64,000 nucleotides of DNA from assembly GCF_022538115.1 (NCBI RefSeq), contig NZ_JAKZAL010000021.1, forward strand, positions 26,398 to 90,397, read 5' to 3'. How positions within the stretch are numbered: the first letter of the stretch is position 1; every line of letters starts with the position of its first letter. The translations under genes were made by a program, and so were the position numbers. This DNA is from Cognataquiflexum rubidum. GTDB taxonomy: Bacteria; Bacteroidota; Bacteroidia; Cytophagales; Cyclobacteriaceae. This document shows, in pieces, positions 34,982 to 45,139 of this stretch. Below the pieces are notes generated by a model. The model was given only the letters and a program-made list of their open reading frames with translations, ran no database searches and was not told the origin of the DNA.

Positions 34982-35599
34982 ATGATTTTGATTCTAGGTT
35001 TTTTATCACAAGGTCTGTTTGGTTTCCGACTGTTAATCCAACTTTGGCATACAGAAAACAAAAAATCCAATGAAGCGCCAATCTTATATTGGTATGTCAG
35101 TATTTGGGCAGCTTTATTGTTTCTGCTTTATGGGATCCTAAGGCAAGACATTGTAATTATAATAGGACAACTGATTACATACTACATCTACATTCGGAAT
35201 GTACATTTACATGGTAAGTGGTCAAAAATTCCGCTAGGATGGAAAGCTTTTTTCTTTGCGATACCGGTATTTTTGCTAACCTATTTTTATTTCGCAACAG
35301 AAAAAATCGTTGTAGGAACCCTCAATGATCCGATCATTATTATTGGCTTTGTAGGGCAGCTTTTCATGAATTTGCGTTTTGTACTACAATGGATTTATGC
35401 AGAGCGGATTCAGAATTCTGTATTCCCGTTAAATTTTTGGTATATGAGTATTTTTGGTTCCTTGCTGCTTTTGGTTTATGGGTTTTGGCATCCCCAGTAT
35501 GGAGTAGATCCGGTTATTATTTTGGCTCAAACAATGGGACTAGTGGTCTATGCTCGGGGTGTTTATCGGCAACTGAAGACGGAACCAAAGCAGGCTTAA
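34982..35599 (+). CDS. Lipid A synthase N-terminal-like (LAB_N) membrane protein
   Basis: 205-aa multi-pass protein made of two similar halves: GFLSQGLFGFRLLIQLWHTE with WYVSIWAALLFLLYGI, and GFVGQLFMNLRFVLQWIYAE with WYMSIFGSLLLLVYGF. This duplicated LAB_N unit (PF07578) occurs fused to LpxB in some bacteria or alone beside lipid-modifying glycosyltransferases. Its 3' end overlaps the convergent glycosyltransferase gene by 83 bp; both frames look genuine. Role in lipid A or lipid carrier modification is inferred. Confidence 0.85.
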   Translation: MILILGFLSQGLFGFRLLIQLWHTENKKSNEAPILYWYVSIWAALLFLLYGILRQDIVIIIGQLITYYIYIRNVHLHGKWSKIPLGWKAFFFAIPVFLLTYFYFATEKIVVGTLNDPIIIIGFVGQLFMNLRFVLQWIYAERIQNSVFPLNFWYMSIFGSLLLLVYGFWHPQYGVDPVIILAQTMGLVVYARGVYRQLKTEPKQA

Positions 35600-36527
35600 G
35601 GAAGGTAATTACCTTTTTGATGGAGTAGGGCTTTTTTTGCTGGGATTCATAATACACCCTCATCATCAATTCCGCTATAATCCCAAATGTCAGAAACTGA
35701 ATACCTGCCAAAATGAGCGTAATACCCAATAAGATCAAGGGACGGCCCCAGATATCCTCCCCCATTATTTTTACAATCAATAGATAAAAGCTGATCAAAA
35801 ACCCTCCTGCAAAACACAACAAACCCAGCGGTCCAAAAAAGTGAATAGGCCTTTTAAAGTATTTATTAAAAAATGCCATCAAAATCAAATCACTCATCAC
35901 CTTGATGGTACGGCCTAGCCCATATTTGGATTGTCCATATAACCTTGGATGATGCTTTACATCTACTTCAGTAATACGCCCACCTTCCAATACTGCAAGT
36001 ATTGGAATGAAGCGGTGTAATTCACCATACAGCCCTAAATTTTTGGCGATAGAAGCATTGAAGACCTTTAAAGTACACCCATAATCCCGTAAAGTAATTC
36101 CGGTAAGATTTCGTATAAGTTTGTTGGCAATTTTGCTTGGAAATTTTCTTAGCAAAGCTCCGTCTTGCCTGTTTTTTCTGATCCCTGCGACCATATCCCA
36201 TTCTTCTTCTTTCAATTTTTTGAGCATTTGGGGGATATCGGTAGGATCATTTTGTAAATCACCATCCATTGTAACTATATAATCGCTTGAGGCCGCTTGC
36301 ATACCGGCTGCCATGGCCGCAGTTTGCCCAAAGTTCCTTGTAAAAACAATCAATTTTACCCGAGGATTTTTCAACTCCTCTATTTTCTTGATCGTTGAGT
36401 CGGTAGATCCGTCATCCACCAAAATAATCTCATACACATACTCAGTAAGAGCAGCATCTATCTGCCGGAGTAAGGGATGTATATTATCCTCCTCATTAAA
36501 AACAGTGATCACCAAAGAAAAATCCAT
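35517..36527 (-). CDS. Family 2 glycosyltransferase, polyprenyl-phosphate sugar synthase type (DPM1/ArnC-like)
   Basis: 336 aa. The N-terminal GT-A domain has VITVFNEEDNIHPLL, LVDDGSTDST and the metal-binding MDGDLQNDP; two C-terminal membrane helices lie near 232-256 and 263-290. Such enzymes load a sugar onto undecaprenyl phosphate for use by an ArnT-type transferase, and one (GT39) is encoded 112 bp away in divergent orientation. The last 28 or so residues lie within the overlap with the LAB_N gene and may be an extension not shared by relatives. Confidence 0.88.
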   Translation of the reverse strand: MDFSLVITVFNEEDNIHPLLRQIDAALTEYVYEIILVDDGSTDSTIKKIEELKNPRVKLIVFTRNFGQTAAMAAGMQAASSDYIVTMDGDLQNDPTDIPQMLKKLKEEEWDMVAGIRKNRQDGALLRKFPSKIANKLIRNLTGITLRDYGCTLKVFNASIAKNLGLYGELHRFIPILAVLEGGRITEVDVKHHPRLYGQSKYGLGRTIKVMSDLILMAFFNKYFKRPIHFFGPLGLLCFAGGFLISFYLLIVKIMGEDIWGRPLILLGITLILAGIQFLTFGIIAELMMRVYYESQQKKPYSIKKVITFLKPALVPSSVADKHPEHRPLVPLFEPK

Positions 36528-36639
36528 TCTTAAATATCAGAATCAAGTATTGTCCAATTATTAATACAGAATTGTATTAATATTAAATATTTCATGTTGG
36601 CGTAATATTCAATAGACATTGCAACAGTAGATTGCGTTT

Positions 36640-38208
36640 ATGATGTCGAATTCGATCAGGCCCTATTTTATACTGTCCCTTTTAGGTCTTGTTTTATTTT
36701 TCTTTCAGCTCGACAGCACCAATTTGTACATCCTTGATGAAGTAAAAAATTCAACTTGTGCCTTAGAAATGAAGGAACGAGGAGATTGGATCGTTCCCAC
36801 TTTCAACAATGAACTGCGTACGGATAAACCGGTATTGCATTACTATTTCATGCAACTGGGCTATTTACTTTTTGGAGCCAATGCTTTTGGAGCAAGATTT
36901 TTTTCCGCGTTTTTTGGCTTGGCCTTAGTACTCCTGTCATTTTATTTTACATCTAGAATTTTGGGTAAAAAGACAGCTTGGTATCAATCCATTATATTAC
37001 TCGGGTCCTTGCAATTCAATATTCAATTCAGATTGGCAGTCCCCGATCCTTACCTGATCGTTTGGCTATACCTGACCTTTGTTTTTTTATATTTTGCCAT
37101 AGAAGAGCAAAAAGGGGCGATGCTTGCTTTTGTTTTTGCAGCTTTAGGATTTTTGACCAAGGGATTGATAGCAATCGTATTTCCCGGATTGGTCGTGTTG
37201 ATTTATCTTATCTGGACAAAGAAATTCACTCTTTCGGTATTGAAGTCTCTCCGCATTCCTGAAGGTATTTTAATTTTTCTCCTCATCAGCTTGCCGTGGT
37301 ACATGGCAGTGGGGATCCAAACAAAAGGAGAATGGCTCTCAGGTTTTTTCTTAAAACATAACCTCGCCAGGTATACTGATACAATGGAAGGGCATTCCGG
37401 TTTTTTCCTTTTACCCTTTTTGCTGCTATTCATTGCTTTATTACCGTTTTCAGTTTTCTCTTTCCCTGCAATTAAAAAGGTCCTAAAAACAGAGGCAACT
37501 CCATTTATCAAATTTGCATTTATTATTGTGGTCGTCGTCGGCGTGTTTTTTTCATTTAGCAAAACCATGTTACCTTCTTACATAGGTCCGGCAATCCCCT
37601 TCTTATCCATAATTTTGGCTTACCATTTAGAAAAAATGAAACCCGTTTCAACGGGTAAAAGCAATATTCTTATTTTAATTTTTCTTTTTCTTATCTGTTT
37701 AGCCATACCCTTAGCTGCTTTTTTTGCTTTGAAAGACCAAGCTATGCTAAATAAGTATGCTTACCTGGCTTTCTTCTTTTTACCCTTACCTATTGGGGCC
37801 TTGGTAGCTATTTTCTTTTGGTACAAAAAGAATAAAAATGCTGCGTTTTACAGTATTTCCGGAGGATGGGGACTCACTATCATTTTTGCCTTTTCAATAA
37901 CCTTACCTACAATATTCACCGAAAATCCTGTTGAAAAGAGCCAACACATTTGGAAAAGATATGATACAGTGGTGGCATACAAACAGTTTAACCCGGCCTT
38001 TGTATGGTCATTGCAAAAAGTCATTCCCGTGTACCATGATTTGACATCCTTAAAAAATGTGTTGATTAATAAGGAATCAAAAGTGCTGATACTTTCCAGG
38101 ACTGAGTATAAAGAAGAATTACTCCAATTAGATCAGGCAAATGTGATGGTAGAGCACCAGGATTTATTTGAATCAAGCAGCACTCTTTTGCTCTCAATTG
38201 ATGACTAA
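36640..38208 (+). CDS. GT39 ArnT-like lipid glycosyltransferase
   Basis: 522-aa integral-membrane glycosyltransferase of the dolichyl-phosphate-mannose/ArnT superfamily. The first periplasmic loop carries the expected acidic motif in LDEVKNSTCALEMKERGDW followed by NNELRTDKPVLHYY, and about 11 membrane helices follow. Together with the ArnC-like GT2, LAB_N protein and PAP2 enzyme it forms a plausible lipid A sugar-decoration set as in Francisella FlmF2/FlmK or Arn systems; the sugar cannot be predicted. Either ATG (36640 or 36643) may be used. Confidence 0.87.
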   Translation: MMSNSIRPYFILSLLGLVLFFFQLDSTNLYILDEVKNSTCALEMKERGDWIVPTFNNELRTDKPVLHYYFMQLGYLLFGANAFGARFFSAFFGLALVLLSFYFTSRILGKKTAWYQSIILLGSLQFNIQFRLAVPDPYLIVWLYLTFVFLYFAIEEQKGAMLAFVFAALGFLTKGLIAIVFPGLVVLIYLIWTKKFTLSVLKSLRIPEGILIFLLISLPWYMAVGIQTKGEWLSGFFLKHNLARYTDTMEGHSGFFLLPFLLLFIALLPFSVFSFPAIKKVLKTEATPFIKFAFIIVVVVGVFFSFSKTMLPSYIGPAIPFLSIILAYHLEKMKPVSTGKSNILILIFLFLICLAIPLAAFFALKDQAMLNKYAYLAFFFLPLPIGALVAIFFWYKKNKNAAFYSISGGWGLTIIFAFSITLPTIFTENPVEKSQHIWKRYDTVVAYKQFNPAFVWSLQKVIPVYHDLTSLKNVLINKESKVLILSRTEYKEELLQLDQANVMVEHQDLFESSSTLLLSIDD

Positions 38209-38858
38209 TTCCTGCTAAAGTTAGGTAGCTTGATTCTTAGGTTATTTCGGTTAGACTTTGTCCAATTTTCAGCTAATTTGAAGGAATAAGCACCTATGAT
38301 TGTTCCAAACAATGCCCCAAAAGCAACATCGTTGGGAAAATGTTGAATCAAATACATACGGGATACACCTACCAAAAAGGCAATGACAAGCAGGAGATAA
38401 GTTAACCAATGATTTTTTGTCCATAGGGAAACAAAGACACAAAGACCAAATATAGTGAGGGTATGCCCCGAGGGAAAAGACATCAGCCGATGTATATCAA
38501 CTCCTTGAATAAGGTGAATGGTATCAGGGTCCATAAAATTGATTGGCCTGGGAGCCTTTGGAAAAAGTATTCTTTTAAAAAAAAGTACCACAATGGTTTG
38601 CAAAAGGAGATTGGCAATAAGCCCAAAAGCAATTGGAATACGATGGAATAAAGCTGCAATAAAAAATGGGATAAAAATAATGGCAGTCCCAAGGATGGTT
38701 AAGATGGAAAAAACAAGATCAAAAAAAGGGGTATGTATGCTGTTAAACCAATTGATCAGGTTAATCTGGCCAATCAATGTGCCTAACAAAAAAAAGACAA
38801 CCGAAACACTACCAAATATGGTAAGTACATAGCGGATAAAACCTTTGGATGAAATCAT
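38205..38858 (-). CDS. PAP2-family membrane phosphatase (lipid phosphatase)
   Basis: 217-aa protein with about six membrane helices. Catalytic signature: an RP-ending first motif (FKRILFPKAPRP), SFPSGHTLTIFG, and GVSRMYLIQHFPNDV with the nucleophilic histidine and aspartate. Candidates for the substrate are undecaprenyl pyrophosphate or lipid A phosphate (LpxE-like); the neighbouring lipid-A-type genes favour the latter. Overlaps the convergent GT39 gene by 4 bp. Confidence 0.85.
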   Translation of the reverse strand: MISSKGFIRYVLTIFGSVSVVFFLLGTLIGQINLINWFNSIHTPFFDLVFSILTILGTAIIFIPFFIAALFHRIPIAFGLIANLLLQTIVVLFFKRILFPKAPRPINFMDPDTIHLIQGVDIHRLMSFPSGHTLTIFGLCVFVSLWTKNHWLTYLLLVIAFLVGVSRMYLIQHFPNDVAFGALFGTIIGAYSFKLAENWTKSNRNNLRIKLPNFSRN

Positions 38859-39000
38859 TCCTAAAAATACAATCGGAACACTACCTCAATATGATTCCAA
38901 AATCAAATGCTTGTTATCTTTCTAGTTGAATATGAATTTTTTTTTAAGTCTCAAATGCAAGCTTTTATCTTGGAAATAGAGCCCTCTATTAATGGGCATT

Positions 39001-39957
39001 TCAATAGCGGTTTCCGATAGTTTCTGTCGGCATAGAAATTTCAATAATTGCCAAATCAATTCTTGTTAATTCTACTTCAAACGCACCTAAATTCTCTTCG
39101 AGGCGGTGAATTTTCCTTGTCCCGGGAATAGTCACGATTTCATCATTTTGACTAAGTATCCAGGCTAAGGCTACCTGTGCTTTAGACACGTTTTTGCTTT
39201 TTGCAAAATGATCAATCACCTCTACAAACTTTAAATTCGCGCTGATTGCCTGATCCGTAAAACGGGGATTATGGAGACGAAAATCCCCCTGTTCGAAATC
39301 AGAACGGCTTTGAATGGCGCCGGTCAAAAATCCTCGACCCAAAGGGCTGTAGGCGACAAAGCTGATTCCCAGTTCTTTACAAACATCAAAAATCTCTTTT
39401 TCGGGTTCCCTGCTCCACAAAGAATATTCTGTTTGAAGTGCTGTGATAGGGTGAACCGCATGTGCCCGGCGAAGCGTATTTGCATCCACTTCCGACAAAC
39501 CCAAATACTTTACTTTCCCCTGCCTGACCAACTCACTCATGGCACCGACAATTGCTTCAATTTCTACTTTGGGGTCTTGTCTATGCATGTAATACAAATC
39601 AATAGATTCCACACCCAAATTTTGAAGACTTTATTCGCATGCTTTTCTAATATATTCCGGCTTACCGTTAAGCCCAAGAAATTCCCCATTAGGTCCTCTC
39701 ATCACCGCAAACTTAGTAGCCAAAATCACCTCTTCCCGCCGATTTTTAAATGCTTTTCCAAGGAGGCGTTCATTTGCCCCCCATCCATACATATCCGCAG
39801 TATCGAAAAAATTCACCCCCAAATCAAGGGCTTTTTCCAAAGTATGAATGGATTCCTTTTCATCAAAAGCCCCGTAAAACTCTGACATACCCATACAGCC
39901 AAGCCCAATTCTGTTCACTGTTAAGCTACTATGTCCTAACGTTGTTAATTTTTTCAT
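39001..39957 (-). pseudogene. Aldo/keto reductase interrupted by an in-frame stop
   Basis: The two parts read as one frame: [23 protein letters not shown] through [10 protein letters not shown], then TAA (39633-39631), then [20 protein letters not shown] through ETIGNRY. Together about 317 residues, the normal AKR length. The catalytic tetrad is otherwise preserved (D and Y in [12 protein letters not shown] in ILATKFAV, H in LYYMHR). Relatives have a sense codon (often Ala or Lys) at this position, so a single substitution explains the stop. No frameshift is visible. Confidence 0.88.
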
Positions 39958-40509
39958 AACATCTCAATTTAAATCCCTTTATAAATAAATCTTCATTCAA
40001 TTTGATTTTGGAAGATCTTCCTAATTTGACTAGTGACTTTTGGAACCTATATCCATGTATATCAACAAACATTTCCACCATGATTAAAAAGTCAATTACA
40101 AAGTTAAAAGCTAATAAAAATTACATGCTTAATCTCAATTTTTCCTGTTATGCTTTTGCTAAATAATGTCTTGCTAGAGCTGAATTTTTTTATCTATTTC
40201 TTTGGTTTCCACTCTTATAAGGAGGGATTTATTTCAGGTAATTTATAATTAGGCATGCAAAGACCACAAATGTGATGAAACAGAATTTGTCTTCTCTTCA
40301 GAACGGATTTGTTGCTTGACTAGGGGGTTTTTGGATAAAAAATCAATATGAAATCAACTAGAGAATTTAGATTCATCCGCCCCTAGCCCACCTCCAACAC
40401 TTAACCGGCCCGTAAATAAAAGGTAACAGGGAGATAATATGGATTAGGCAAATCTTGAAAAATTAGGCTGTAGGTTTATGTATCTATCCGACATAAAAAC
40501 CTCCAAAGA
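39958..40509. other. Intergenic, nothing recognised
   Basis: 550-bp AT-rich gap upstream of the first propeller/phosphoesterase gene. I find no open frame of interest, repeat or hairpin; TAGGTTTA at 40471-40478 is a one-mismatch -7 box candidate for the downstream gene. Confidence 0.4.
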
Positions 40510-42966
40510 ATGAGACCTTTATTATTTATCTCCCTTTTGCTTTTTTCCTTCGCTTGTCAAAACCCGCGAAATGTACTCCAAGAACAGGAAAGTAAAGAAA
40601 CCCAAGCATTAAGAAAAAATCGTGTCCAACTGCCTAATGGTTGGTCGCTGACACCTGTTGGCAACAGCCTTAACCTTCAAGACCTCCCCTTGAATTTAGT
40701 GGTGTCGCCAAGCAAAACAATGTTGGCAGTTACCAATAATGGCCAAAGCACCCAGAGTATCACTTTGATTGATGCCCAATCGGAGAAAATACTGGATGAG
40801 GTGACCATTGCCAAAGCATTTTTAGGATTGGCATTTAGCCCCGATGAAAAATATTTGTATGCCTCAGGGGGAAATGACAATAAAATACTCATCTATAAGA
40901 TCGTAGACAAAAAACTTATCCTTGATGGTGAAATTGTTTTAGCGGAGCCATGGCCGGTAAAAGTCTCCCCTGCGGGACTTACTGTTACGGATCAATATAT
41001 ATATGTAGTAGCCAAAGAAAATAATTCTCTTTATAAACTAAACATCGCATCGAAAAGCATTGAAAAGCGGGTCGATTTGCCCGCCGAACCTTATACCTGT
41101 TTGCTATCTCCCGATAACAAAACTCTCTATGTTTCCATTTGGGGCGGCGCCCGAATTTGGGTGATGAATAGTGGCGATTTAAGCCTTAAGTCATCTATCG
41201 CCACCGATAAAAATCCCAATGACATGGTGCTCAGCAAGGATGGAAAATATTTATTTGCCTCGCATGGGAATGACAATACCGTATCCCTAATAAATACGGA
41301 ATCAATGACTCGAATCGAAATTTTGTCTTGCTCTCTTTTTCCGGATGCCCCTTTAGGTTCTACGCCAAATGGGGTAGCTTTAAGTGAAGATGAAAAAACA
41401 CTCTACATAGCCAACGCTGACAATAACTGTTTGGCAGTATTTGATGTGGAGACAAAAGGTAAAAGTCGGCCGCTTGGATTTATCCCTACAGGTTGGTATC
41501 CTACAGCGGTAAAAACGATTGGAAACAAAGTATACCTTACCAATGGCAAAGGTTTTTCCTCTTTTCCAAATCCTGATGGTCCAAACCCGGTAAGCTCTAC
41601 CGATCCCCAATATAAAGGTCCAAACCCACAGATTGTGCGGGGATCTCAATATATAGGAGGGCTATTCAAAGGAACGCTCAGCATGTTTGATGCACCCAAT
41701 GAACGCCAATTGGCTGAGTACACCAATTTAGTATATGAAAATACCCCTTACACCAAGGAAAAGGAAATGAATCCTGAAGGGGAAAAAGGCAACCCCATCC
41801 CTATGAAAGTGGGAGAGGATTCACCCATTAAGTATGTTTTTTATATTATAAAGGAAAACCGAACCTATGACCAAATACTGGGTGATATGGAAAAAGGAAA
41901 TGGGGATCCTTCCCTTTGTCTATTTCCCGAAAAAGTAACACCCAATCTCCATGCCCTTGCCAATGAATTTGTTTTGCTGGATAATTTTTATGTAGATGCC
42001 GAAGTGAGTGCTGATGGTCACAATTGGAGTACAGCAGCTTACGCCAATGACTATGTGGAAAAAAGCTGGGTATCAAGCTATGGAGGACGGGGCGGAACCT
42101 ATGATTATGAAGGTAGCAGAAAGATTGCCCACCCCAAAAATGGATACCTATGGGATTTCGCAATCAAGGAAGGCCTGAGCGTTCGTTCTTATGGGATATT
42201 TACAGGTACTCCGGAAATGTTACCCAATCTTCAAAATAATATTTGCAAGAAATATCCTGATTATGATTTAAGTATTAAAGACAGCCTTCGCTTTGAAATT
42301 TGGAAAACAGATTTTGACTCACTGTTGGCTATTCAAAAAGTCCCAAGATTAAGTTTTGTACGGATGGGAAATGACCACACTGCCGGGGCACGCTTAGGAA
42401 TGCCCACTACCTCAGCCATGGTCGCAGACAATGATTTGGCAGTGGGAATGTTTGTGGAACACCTTTCTAAGTCCTCCATCTGGGAATCCTCAGTTGTTTT
42501 TATTTTGGAAGACGATGCCCAAAATGGCTCAGACCATGTGGATGCACACCGTTCCACTGCTTTTGTGGCAGGGGGTTTTGTAAAAAGAAACTATGTGGAC
42601 CATACCGCCTATACCACCACAGGGATGCTTCGGACCATAGAGCTTATTTTAGGAATACCTCCGATGAGTCAATATGATGCTGCCGCAACTCCCATGTTCC
42701 GATGTTTCAGTCCAAATTATAATAGTCAGGGCTTTACAAAGAGAAATAACCAGGTTGACCTCAATGAAATGAACGTGGAGTTTAATAAAAATGCAGTTAT
42801 ATCTGCAAACATGGACTTTTCAAAACCTGATTTGATCGACGACCTGGAATTGAACCGGATAGTTTGGCAATCAGTAAGGGGACTTGATAGTGAAATGCCT
42901 GCCCCAAAAAGAAGTGCATTCTTAAGATTCAGCGAAAAGGAGGAGGACGAAGATGACAAAGAGTAA
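40510..42966 (+). CDS. Beta-propeller (YncE-like)/phosphoesterase fusion lipoprotein 1
   Basis: 818 aa. Lipoprotein signal (FISLLLFSFAC, C about 16). The N-terminal half is a seven-bladed YVTN/lactonase-type propeller with repeats such as LAFSPDEKYLYASGG and LSEDEKTLYIANADNN. The C-terminal half (from about residue 435) is a PF04185-type phosphoesterase: YIIKENRTYDQILGDM, DAEVSADGHNWSTAAYA, RMGNDHTAG and EDDAQNGSDHVDAHRS supply the metal and catalytic residues. The same architecture recurs at 45140. Likely a surface or periplasmic phosphomonoesterase/phospholipase acting with the TonB receptor encoded next. Confidence 0.9.
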   Translation: MRPLLFISLLLFSFACQNPRNVLQEQESKETQALRKNRVQLPNGWSLTPVGNSLNLQDLPLNLVVSPSKTMLAVTNNGQSTQSITLIDAQSEKILDEVTIAKAFLGLAFSPDEKYLYASGGNDNKILIYKIVDKKLILDGEIVLAEPWPVKVSPAGLTVTDQYIYVVAKENNSLYKLNIASKSIEKRVDLPAEPYTCLLSPDNKTLYVSIWGGARIWVMNSGDLSLKSSIATDKNPNDMVLSKDGKYLFASHGNDNTVSLINTESMTRIEILSCSLFPDAPLGSTPNGVALSEDEKTLYIANADNNCLAVFDVETKGKSRPLGFIPTGWYPTAVKTIGNKVYLTNGKGFSSFPNPDGPNPVSSTDPQYKGPNPQIVRGSQYIGGLFKGTLSMFDAPNERQLAEYTNLVYENTPYTKEKEMNPEGEKGNPIPMKVGEDSPIKYVFYIIKENRTYDQILGDMEKGNGDPSLCLFPEKVTPNLHALANEFVLLDNFYVDAEVSADGHNWSTAAYANDYVEKSWVSSYGGRGGTYDYEGSRKIAHPKNGYLWDFAIKEGLSVRSYGIFTGTPEMLPNLQNNICKKYPDYDLSIKDSLRFEIWKTDFDSLLAIQKVPRLSFVRMGNDHTAGARLGMPTTSAMVADNDLAVGMFVEHLSKSSIWESSVVFILEDDAQNGSDHVDAHRSTAFVAGGFVKRNYVDHTAYTTTGMLRTIELILGIPPMSQYDAAATPMFRCFSPNYNSQGFTKRNNQVDLNEMNVEFNKNAVISANMDFSKPDLIDDLELNRIVWQSVRGLDSEMPAPKRSAFLRFSEKEEDEDDKE

Positions 42967-43034
42967 GTGTAGATCCTTAAACTAAATAAAAGAATTACCG
43001 GATTGCGGGGAATCCAGAAAATCATAAAGTTTGT

Positions 43035-45035
43035 ATGAAATTATTATTTATTGTTCAATTAGCAGCAAGTTTATTTGGCTCAGAACCGGACTCTTCTAAG
43101 CAAAATACCAACCTACTAGATGAAGTAGTAATTACCGCCCTACGTGCAGAAAGCAGAATTATCAGTGTTCCCTACACGATAAGTGCTGTCAATCGAGATT
43201 ACATAAACTCTCGACTTGCCCGCACCACACCGGAAATATTGATGGGGACTATGGGAGTTTTTGTTCAAAAAACCAATCACGGGGGTGGTTCGCCTTTCAT
43301 TCGTGGTCTTACCGGAAACCAAATCCTGCTGCTTATAGACGGAATAAGATTGAATAACAGCACCTTTAGATATGGTCCCAACCAATATTTCAATACCATT
43401 GACCCTTTTTCCATTTCAAAGATTGAAGTGTTGAAAAGTGAAGGCTCTGTGGCTTATGGTTCCGACGCACTTGGGGGTACCATTCAGGTTTTTACCCAAA
43501 ATCCGGAATTCGATACAGGATTTCATGGGAATTTCACAGGCAGGATCGGGACACAAAATATAGAACAAACGGGAAGAGCCGAATTGTCTTACAGCACAAA
43601 AAATGTGGCAATCTTGGGCGATTTCACCAAAAGAAAATTCGGGGATTTGCCTGGCGGAAAAAATACAGGAATCCAGAAAAATTCGGGATATGGAGAGCAA
43701 ATGGGGAATGTGAAATCGGTTTTTAAACTTAAAAATGGGGAATTAACACTCGCTCATCAGTACTTTGAAGCAAACAATGTCCCCGTTTACCATAAAATAC
43801 TTTTGGAGGATTTCCGTATCAACCAATTCGCCATTCAGAAAAGGAATTTGAGCTATGCAAAATATTCCATTAAAACAGACAATCCTTTCTTTGACCAAAT
43901 AACTTCCACGGTTTCTTTGCAAAAATCGAAGGAGAAAAGGGAATCCCAAAAAAACAACTCACAAACCTTGACGGAAGAAAATGATCTTATTGATACCAAA
44001 GGTCTCAATGTGAACATCAAATCAAACTTTTCCAATCAATGGAATGCAAGTAGTGGGATTGAGATTTACCATGATTTGGTTCAGAGTGATAAAATAATAT
44101 TTTCCTCAGATTTTCCCATTGAAAGTAGAGGCTTATACCCGGATGGCTCTACTGCGACAAATTATGCTATTTACAGCTTACATACTTATATGGTAAATAA
44201 TTGGCGCTTTTCAGCTGGATATAGATTAAATATGGTTGACTTAAACATAAAAGACCCAACACTTGGTACCAGCGAATTACTGTTTAAATCAGCGGTTCCA
44301 AGTTTGGCTGTTTCCTATTTTCCAAATCCCAATTCGCAAGTATATACCCGATATAACCGAGGTTTTAGAGCTCCCAATATAGATGACATGGGAACCCTCG
44401 GAATTGTGGATTTTCGATATGAGATACCTGCTTATAATTTAAAACCGGAACATGCCGACAACTTTGAGTTGGGATACAAATACCAGTCGGAACGCATCGC
44501 GTTTACCTCCTCCATTTTTCACAGTAACCTTACAAATCTTATCACAAGAGTCAAAGTAGAAGGTGAAGAAATTGATGGTTATCCCGTTTTTATCAAAGAA
44601 AATGTAGAATCAGCGAGCATAAAAGGCTTCGAATTTGAGATAGATGGAAAAATCAATAACGCATTAAAATACTTTGCGAACCTCGCATATACTTATGGAC
44701 AAAACCTCAGCAAGAACGAACCCTTAAGAAGAACACCCCCTACTTTTGGAAGAATTGGGATGGAGTTTTCAAAATCGAACTTTTTTTTAAGACCTGAACT
44801 CCAATTTGCCGGGGCTCAAAAACGATTGTCTGCAGGAGATATTTCCGACAATAGAATAGATCCAAATGGAACGCCGGCTTGGCAAATCCTTAATGTCTTC
44901 AGTTCATATACATGGAAATCAATTTCCCTGAATCTGGCCTTACAAAATTTAGGAAATGCAGATTATAGGCTTCATGGTTCAGGTATAAATGGGGTAGGTA
45001 GAAGCGCTATTTTGGGAATAAAAATTTCCTTTTAA
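43035..45035 (+). CDS. TonB-dependent outer-membrane receptor
   Basis: 666 aa, a classic 22-stranded-type siderophore/solute receptor without the N-terminal CarboxypepD_reg domain. Short signal region, then LLDEVVITALRAE (TonB-box-like start of the plug), PFIRGLTGNQILLLIDGIRLN and GSVAYGSDALGGTIQVFT (plug), and NRGFRAPNIDDMG in the barrel. It ends in an aromatic-rich strand (ILGIKISF). Located between two secreted phosphoesterases, so the imported ligand may be a product of those enzymes or a bound metal they need. Confidence 0.92.
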   Translation: MKLLFIVQLAASLFGSEPDSSKQNTNLLDEVVITALRAESRIISVPYTISAVNRDYINSRLARTTPEILMGTMGVFVQKTNHGGGSPFIRGLTGNQILLLIDGIRLNNSTFRYGPNQYFNTIDPFSISKIEVLKSEGSVAYGSDALGGTIQVFTQNPEFDTGFHGNFTGRIGTQNIEQTGRAELSYSTKNVAILGDFTKRKFGDLPGGKNTGIQKNSGYGEQMGNVKSVFKLKNGELTLAHQYFEANNVPVYHKILLEDFRINQFAIQKRNLSYAKYSIKTDNPFFDQITSTVSLQKSKEKRESQKNNSQTLTEENDLIDTKGLNVNIKSNFSNQWNASSGIEIYHDLVQSDKIIFSSDFPIESRGLYPDGSTATNYAIYSLHTYMVNNWRFSAGYRLNMVDLNIKDPTLGTSELLFKSAVPSLAVSYFPNPNSQVYTRYNRGFRAPNIDDMGTLGIVDFRYEIPAYNLKPEHADNFELGYKYQSERIAFTSSIFHSNLTNLITRVKVEGEEIDGYPVFIKENVESASIKGFEFEIDGKINNALKYFANLAYTYGQNLSKNEPLRRTPPTFGRIGMEFSKSNFFLRPELQFAGAQKRLSAGDISDNRIDPNGTPAWQILNVFSSYTWKSISLNLALQNLGNADYRLHGSGINGVGRSAILGIKISF

Positions 45036-45139
45036 GCCATCCTGTACTCAAAAAATAACATTAAGCTAACCTCCCTCAATATTATGGGAAACATAAATAC
45101 CATAGTTTTATCTATTCTTCAACAACCAATTGCGTCACC

